Positions 3,729 to 6,115 of a stretch of 6,115 nt of DNA are shown one piece after another (position 1 is the first letter of the stretch; every line of letters starts with the position of its first letter). The position numbers were made by a program, and so were the translations under genes. The DNA lies in assembly GCA_019309815.1 (NCBI GenBank), contig JAFDFO010000134.1, positions 1 to 6,115 of the forward strand, in the 5' to 3' direction. The notes below the pieces were generated by a model. The model made no database searches and had not been told where the DNA came from. It saw only the letters and a list, made by a program, of their open reading frames with translations. This stretch comes from Deltaproteobacteria bacterium (GTDB lineage Bacteria > Desulfobacterota > Desulfobacteria > Desulfobacterales > C00003060).

Positions 3729-5333
3729 CTAAGCGTTGGCCTTAAGGGCTCTTGTCGTTTGAAGGCTCTCGAGGGCATAATCTTGGGAGAGGATTTGTCC
3801 CATGTTTTCTTCCAGGGGCTTCCCAGTGTCCACGACAATGTGCATCTCATCCGGGACTTCATCCAACGGCTCAAACGCTGTCTTGATCTCTCTAATATGA
3901 GGCAGACGTGCATCAGAAATTGATGGGACCGTCTCCCTTTCTCGCAGGCGCTCTTTGATCAAGTCTTCATGGCAAACGCATTCCACAAATATCAAATTGA
4001 CGTCCATGTCCCTTGCCAGGCGGAGGACCTCACTGCGATGTCGTCGACTGCTATAGGTTGCATCCAGAATAACGGAACACCCTTTCTCAATCTCTTCCTG
4101 GGTTAAGAGGAGAAGCTTTCCGTAGGTAAGTGAAGTGGCGGTTCTTGAATAGATCCCCTCTTCAAACGCTACGTCGACTTCCGCAGTGGGTTCCACGCCA
4201 AAGAGCTCTTTGCGGATTACATCGGAGCGGAACACTCTGATGCCAAATGCTTTGGCTATCTCTTCGGCAATAACACTTTTACCTGATGCCGGCAGGCCGG
4301 ACATGACCCAAAGAGTCGGTCGAGTAAACTGAACTGCATACCGGTAAGCAAGCTCCATATAGCGATAAGTGTCCTCCAGGATTCTATCGTATTCACTTGT
4401 GCTCAAACCCCCTTCATGTAGGCGAAGACAGTTCACTTTCACCCGTACGAAGGCTCTGTAGCATTTGTAGAAGTCGAGCAGGACAAACACATTTTGGTCC
4501 TTAGTATGCTGAACGTAAGCCGCAAGGAGATTCTGAGAGACATCTGAGTACCCCTCGTGATCGAGGTCCATGGCGAGAAACGCGAGATCAGATGCGATAT
4601 CGCTGTATCTAAAACGTTCATTGAATTCGATACAGTCAATGACCTGTATTCCATCAACAAAATATATATGCCCTGTTCTCAGGTCTCCGTGGCAATCACG
4701 GATCCTTCCCATTTCAACGCGATTCTGAAAAAGGTCTCGCCATCTTCGCAGGAAAGATCGGGTTGCCGCCCGAATGATTTGATACGTTCTCTCGGGGAGT
4801 ATCTTTGCCACAAATCCTTCTGTCTGTTGGAAGTTTTCTTCACAATTTGCCCAAACGGCCTCCCACTCCCCAAATGTGTTGATGTGTCCTCCGGTGGGGG
4901 CCTGGGCATGGAATCTGCTGAGGACGCCAGCAAGGGCTTGAAGCGCCTCTGTGTTGATTTTCCCTTTGTGTAGCAAGCGTAACATGGAACGGTCGGCAGA
5001 GAGTTGGCGCATCTTCAATGTGTATTCAATCGGGCTTCCTGGTCCCGCCAGGTAATACTTGCCGTCTTGCCACGTTATAGGGAGGACATCCAGGTACACA
5101 TTACTTGTTAGACGCCGATTGAGGGATAGCTCCCGGAGACAAAAATGGCGCCGGTTTCTCAGTGTAGCAAAATCGAGAAAACCAAGGCTTACTGGTTTTT
5201 TGACCTTGTAGGCATAGTCGCCCGTCAAGAAAACCTTGGAGATATGGGTCTCCCTTTGTTGAACAGCCCTTACATGATGAGGATAGAATTCGGGCTGCGA
5301 CATGGCCTTGAAAATCTTTGCTTGACGTTGCAT
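3729..5333 (-). CDS. Fused APH-like phosphotransferase / P-loop kinase
   Basis: This 534-residue soluble protein has two kinase-like domains. Residues about 20-330 are an APH-like domain of the COG2187 type: a lysine-bearing strand (DYAYKVKKPVSLGFLDF, 39-55), the catalytic loop CHGDLRTGHIYF (H215, D217) and the metal-site segment IDCIEFNERFRYSDIASDLAFL (D233). The usual APH asparagine after HGD is histidine (H222), which I believe is normal for this family. Residues about 340-510 are a P-loop domain of the COG0645/AAA_33 type: Walker A GLPASGKS (346-353), FRSDVIRKELFG (368-379), VILDATY as probable Walker B (D424), and arginine-rich ERLRERE (461-467). The substrate of this fused family is not known to me, and similarity to aminoglycoside kinases does not imply antibiotic resistance. 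The ATG at 5333 has a weak AAAGG close by, and ATG 5303 (residue 11) is an equal alternative. It probably shares a transcript with the membrane protein 26 bases upstream. Confidence 0.9.
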   Translation of the reverse strand: MQRQAKIFKAMSQPEFYPHHVRAVQQRETHISKVFLTGDYAYKVKKPVSLGFLDFATLRNRRHFCLRELSLNRRLTSNVYLDVLPITWQDGKYYLAGPGSPIEYTLKMRQLSADRSMLRLLHKGKINTEALQALAGVLSRFHAQAPTGGHINTFGEWEAVWANCEENFQQTEGFVAKILPERTYQIIRAATRSFLRRWRDLFQNRVEMGRIRDCHGDLRTGHIYFVDGIQVIDCIEFNERFRYSDIASDLAFLAMDLDHEGYSDVSQNLLAAYVQHTKDQNVFVLLDFYKCYRAFVRVKVNCLRLHEGGLSTSEYDRILEDTYRYMELAYRYAVQFTRPTLWVMSGLPASGKSVIAEEIAKAFGIRVFRSDVIRKELFGVEPTAEVDVAFEEGIYSRTATSLTYGKLLLLTQEEIEKGCSVILDATYSSRRHRSEVLRLARDMDVNLIFVECVCHEDLIKERLRERETVPSISDARLPHIREIKTAFEPLDEVPDEMHIVVDTGKPLEENMGQILSQDYALESLQTTRALKANA

Positions 5334-5359
5334 CTGCCTTTGACCAGGGCTACATTCTC

Positions 5360-5518
5360 TTAAAATATCTTCATTATCACCAGGGTACAGACGGCCAATA
5401 CCAGACCGGCCAGAACCTTGACGAGGAACCGCACTTCACGAGCGAATTGTTCCACAAGCTCGTCGTCCCAACGCCGCCACTCTCTCGGGTCGTTTTCTAC
5501 ATGCTCGTTCCCCTTCAT
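5360..5518 (-). CDS. Small single-span membrane protein
   Basis: This is a 52-residue protein of no family that I recognise. A charged N-terminal half with tryptophans (DPREWRRWDDELVEQFAREV) is followed by one hydrophobic helix (about 31-49, FLVKVLAGLVLAVCTLVIM) and a three-residue end, a tail-anchored layout that would leave the charged part in the cytoplasm. The ATG at 5518 is chosen because GGGAGG lies four bases upstream. An in-frame ATG at 5563 would add 15 residues without a comparable site. The stop codon is 26 bases before the start of the fused kinase, so the two are likely one operon, and the protein could hold a partner at the membrane. That role is inferred. Confidence 0.65.
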   Translation of the reverse strand: MKGNEHVENDPREWRRWDDELVEQFAREVRFLVKVLAGLVLAVCTLVIMKIF

Positions 5519-5548
5519 GTTGCCTCCCATTCTTTTCGATTGTCCAGG

Positions 5549-5576
5549 TTGACAACTATTCAAAAGGAACTATAGA
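5549..5576 (+). promoter_or_regulatory. Candidate sigma-70 promoter, antisense to the truncated receiver gene
   Basis: The plus strand has a perfect -35 TTGACA (5549-5554), a 16-base spacer and TATAGA (5571-5576), one of the best promoter matches in the window. GTTG-A-CAAC around the -35 box is a small palindrome that could serve as an operator. It points into 5577-5910, where no plus-strand gene is convincing, so any transcript would be antisense to the response-regulator fragment. Confidence 0.4.
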
Positions 5577-5652
5577 TGAAATTACCGCAAAGCACATGCC
5601 AGTTTGCTCAATGAATCCGTGACGGCCTAACGACGTGAGATACCTCTTTAAT

Positions 5653-5910
5653 TTAGACTTGGAGGCGGGCTTTTCGTATATCTTGGAGTAGGTCGAGACC
5701 ATCGTAGATACCCACTTTAATATCCAACACGATCACCCCAGACTTTTGGTGCTCAATGATTTCCAGGAGTCCTCCGCCGTCAGTCGTTGTGATAACGTTG
5801 TGTCCTTCGTCCATGAGTTCTTCGGCATAGAGTCTACAGACCGTATCTTCGTCATCCACAATGAGAATTCGTGGCAGGGCTTCATCATCTTCTCTTTTTG
5901 TTCGCTTCAT
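5653..5910 (-). CDS. Truncated response-regulator receiver domain
   Basis: This 85-residue protein begins with a charged tail (1-12) and then a receiver domain: strand 1 RILIVDDE with the acidic pair D19-D20, and the phospho-acceptor D63 in VIVLDIKVG, followed by YDGLDLLQDIRKA. It stops at residue 85, where a receiver normally continues for some 40 more residues with the conserved Thr/Ser strand and the Lys strand. Neither is found in the other frames downstream, so this looks like a 3' deletion, not a simple frameshift. The usual K-M-P after the aspartate is K-V-G. Without strands 4 and 5 it should not fold or switch normally. The start is weak: no clear Shine-Dalgarno sequence lies before ATG 5910, and the frame stays open about 60 bases upstream without a start codon. 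It follows another receiver gene by 38 bases. Probable pseudogene, or a minimal protein of unknown use. Confidence 0.7.
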   Translation of the reverse strand: MKRTKREDDEALPRILIVDDEDTVCRLYAEELMDEGHNVITTTDGGGLLEIIEHQKSGVIVLDIKVGIYDGLDLLQDIRKARLQV

Positions 5911-5948
5911 TACAAATTCATACCCTGCGCCAAATCGGCGAAACGTGT

Positions 5949-6115
5949 CTATGGCGTCATTTCTTCGTCAACCGATAGTTCACTCTCTAGAATATCGGCG
6001 ATCCTGCTCTTTAGTTCTGTAAGGTCACAATTCTTCACGACGTAGCCATCGGCCCCCGACAGGCGAGGATCACCCGCAAAACCGTCGTAAGCGGTAAGAA
6101 CGATGACGGGAACCT
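5949..6115 (-). CDS. Response regulator, C-terminal part of receiver domain, cut by window edge
   Basis: The frame enters from the right edge and ends at TAG 5949-5951, giving 55 visible residues. It reads VPVIVLTAYDGF (strand 4 with the conserved Thr), GADGYVVKNCDLTELKSRI (strand 5 with the conserved Lys, then helix 5) and a short acidic tail ending MTP. The receiver finishes the protein, so no output domain follows it. It is either a stand-alone CheY-like regulator or the C-terminal receiver of a larger protein, but the N-terminus is outside the window. The region seen here is exactly the part missing from the truncated receiver gene next to it. Confidence 0.82.
   Translation of the reverse strand, partial: VPVIVLTAYDGFAGDPRLSGADGYVVKNCDLTELKSRIADILESELSVDEEMTP

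Noticed and set aside
4557..4973. Plus-strand open frame of 138 codons inside the fused kinase gene
   Set aside because: Shadow of the minus-strand gene, whose catalytic motifs (HGD, IDCIEF) are encoded in the same interval.
3729..5333. Aminoglycoside-resistance gene
   Set aside because: The HGD motif belongs to a fused family with a P-loop kinase domain; overall layout and motif details do not match resistance enzymes.

Overview
The window looks like chromosomal DNA from a deltaproteobacterium (Desulfobacterota). The strongest clue is the sensor-kinase N-terminus at the left edge: it begins MPKKPTHEG..LEERVKE, continues after a frame break with an A-E-E-A-L coiled linker, and leads into a PAS domain with a CH-x3-C-P..C-x-CP cysteine cluster. 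I know this combination mainly from that group, so the placement is by recognition, not by search. Every confidently called gene is on the minus strand, so the region reads right to left.

Right edge (about 5,650-6,115): two response-regulator pieces. One is the C-terminal half of a receiver domain cut by the window end. Next to it is an 85-residue protein that has the acidic pair and phospho-acceptor aspartate of a receiver but stops before the last third of the fold. A good-looking plus-strand promoter (5549-5576) points into this truncated gene from the antisense side.

Middle right (3,729-5,518): a 52-residue protein with one C-terminal membrane segment, then a 534-residue two-domain kinase of the fused type, with an APH-like phosphotransferase domain (COG2187-like) followed by a P-loop small-molecule-kinase domain (COG0645-like). 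They are 26 bp apart and probably co-transcribed.

Middle (2,820-3,728): about 900 bp without a recognisable gene. It holds a strong Shine-Dalgarno sequence followed by two very small overlapping plus-strand ORFs (3268-3402, 3402-3575), then a cluster of GC-rich hairpins and an imperfect direct repeat next to the 3' end of the kinase gene.

Left half (1-2,819): a second-messenger signalling cluster. In transcription order it has a single-domain PilZ protein (probable c-di-GMP receptor), a T-tailed intrinsic terminator, a soluble CdaS-like diadenylate cyclase (c-di-AMP synthesis), an RHH-like small protein overlapping it by ATGA, a small terminator, a second PilZ protein related to the first, and the N-terminus of the PAS sensor protein, whose first codons appear frameshifted. 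The most interesting inference is that c-di-AMP synthesis and c-di-GMP reception are encoded side by side, with a candidate DNA-binding regulator translationally coupled to the cyclase. I see no known defence system, CRISPR array, tRNA, rRNA or insertion sequence.
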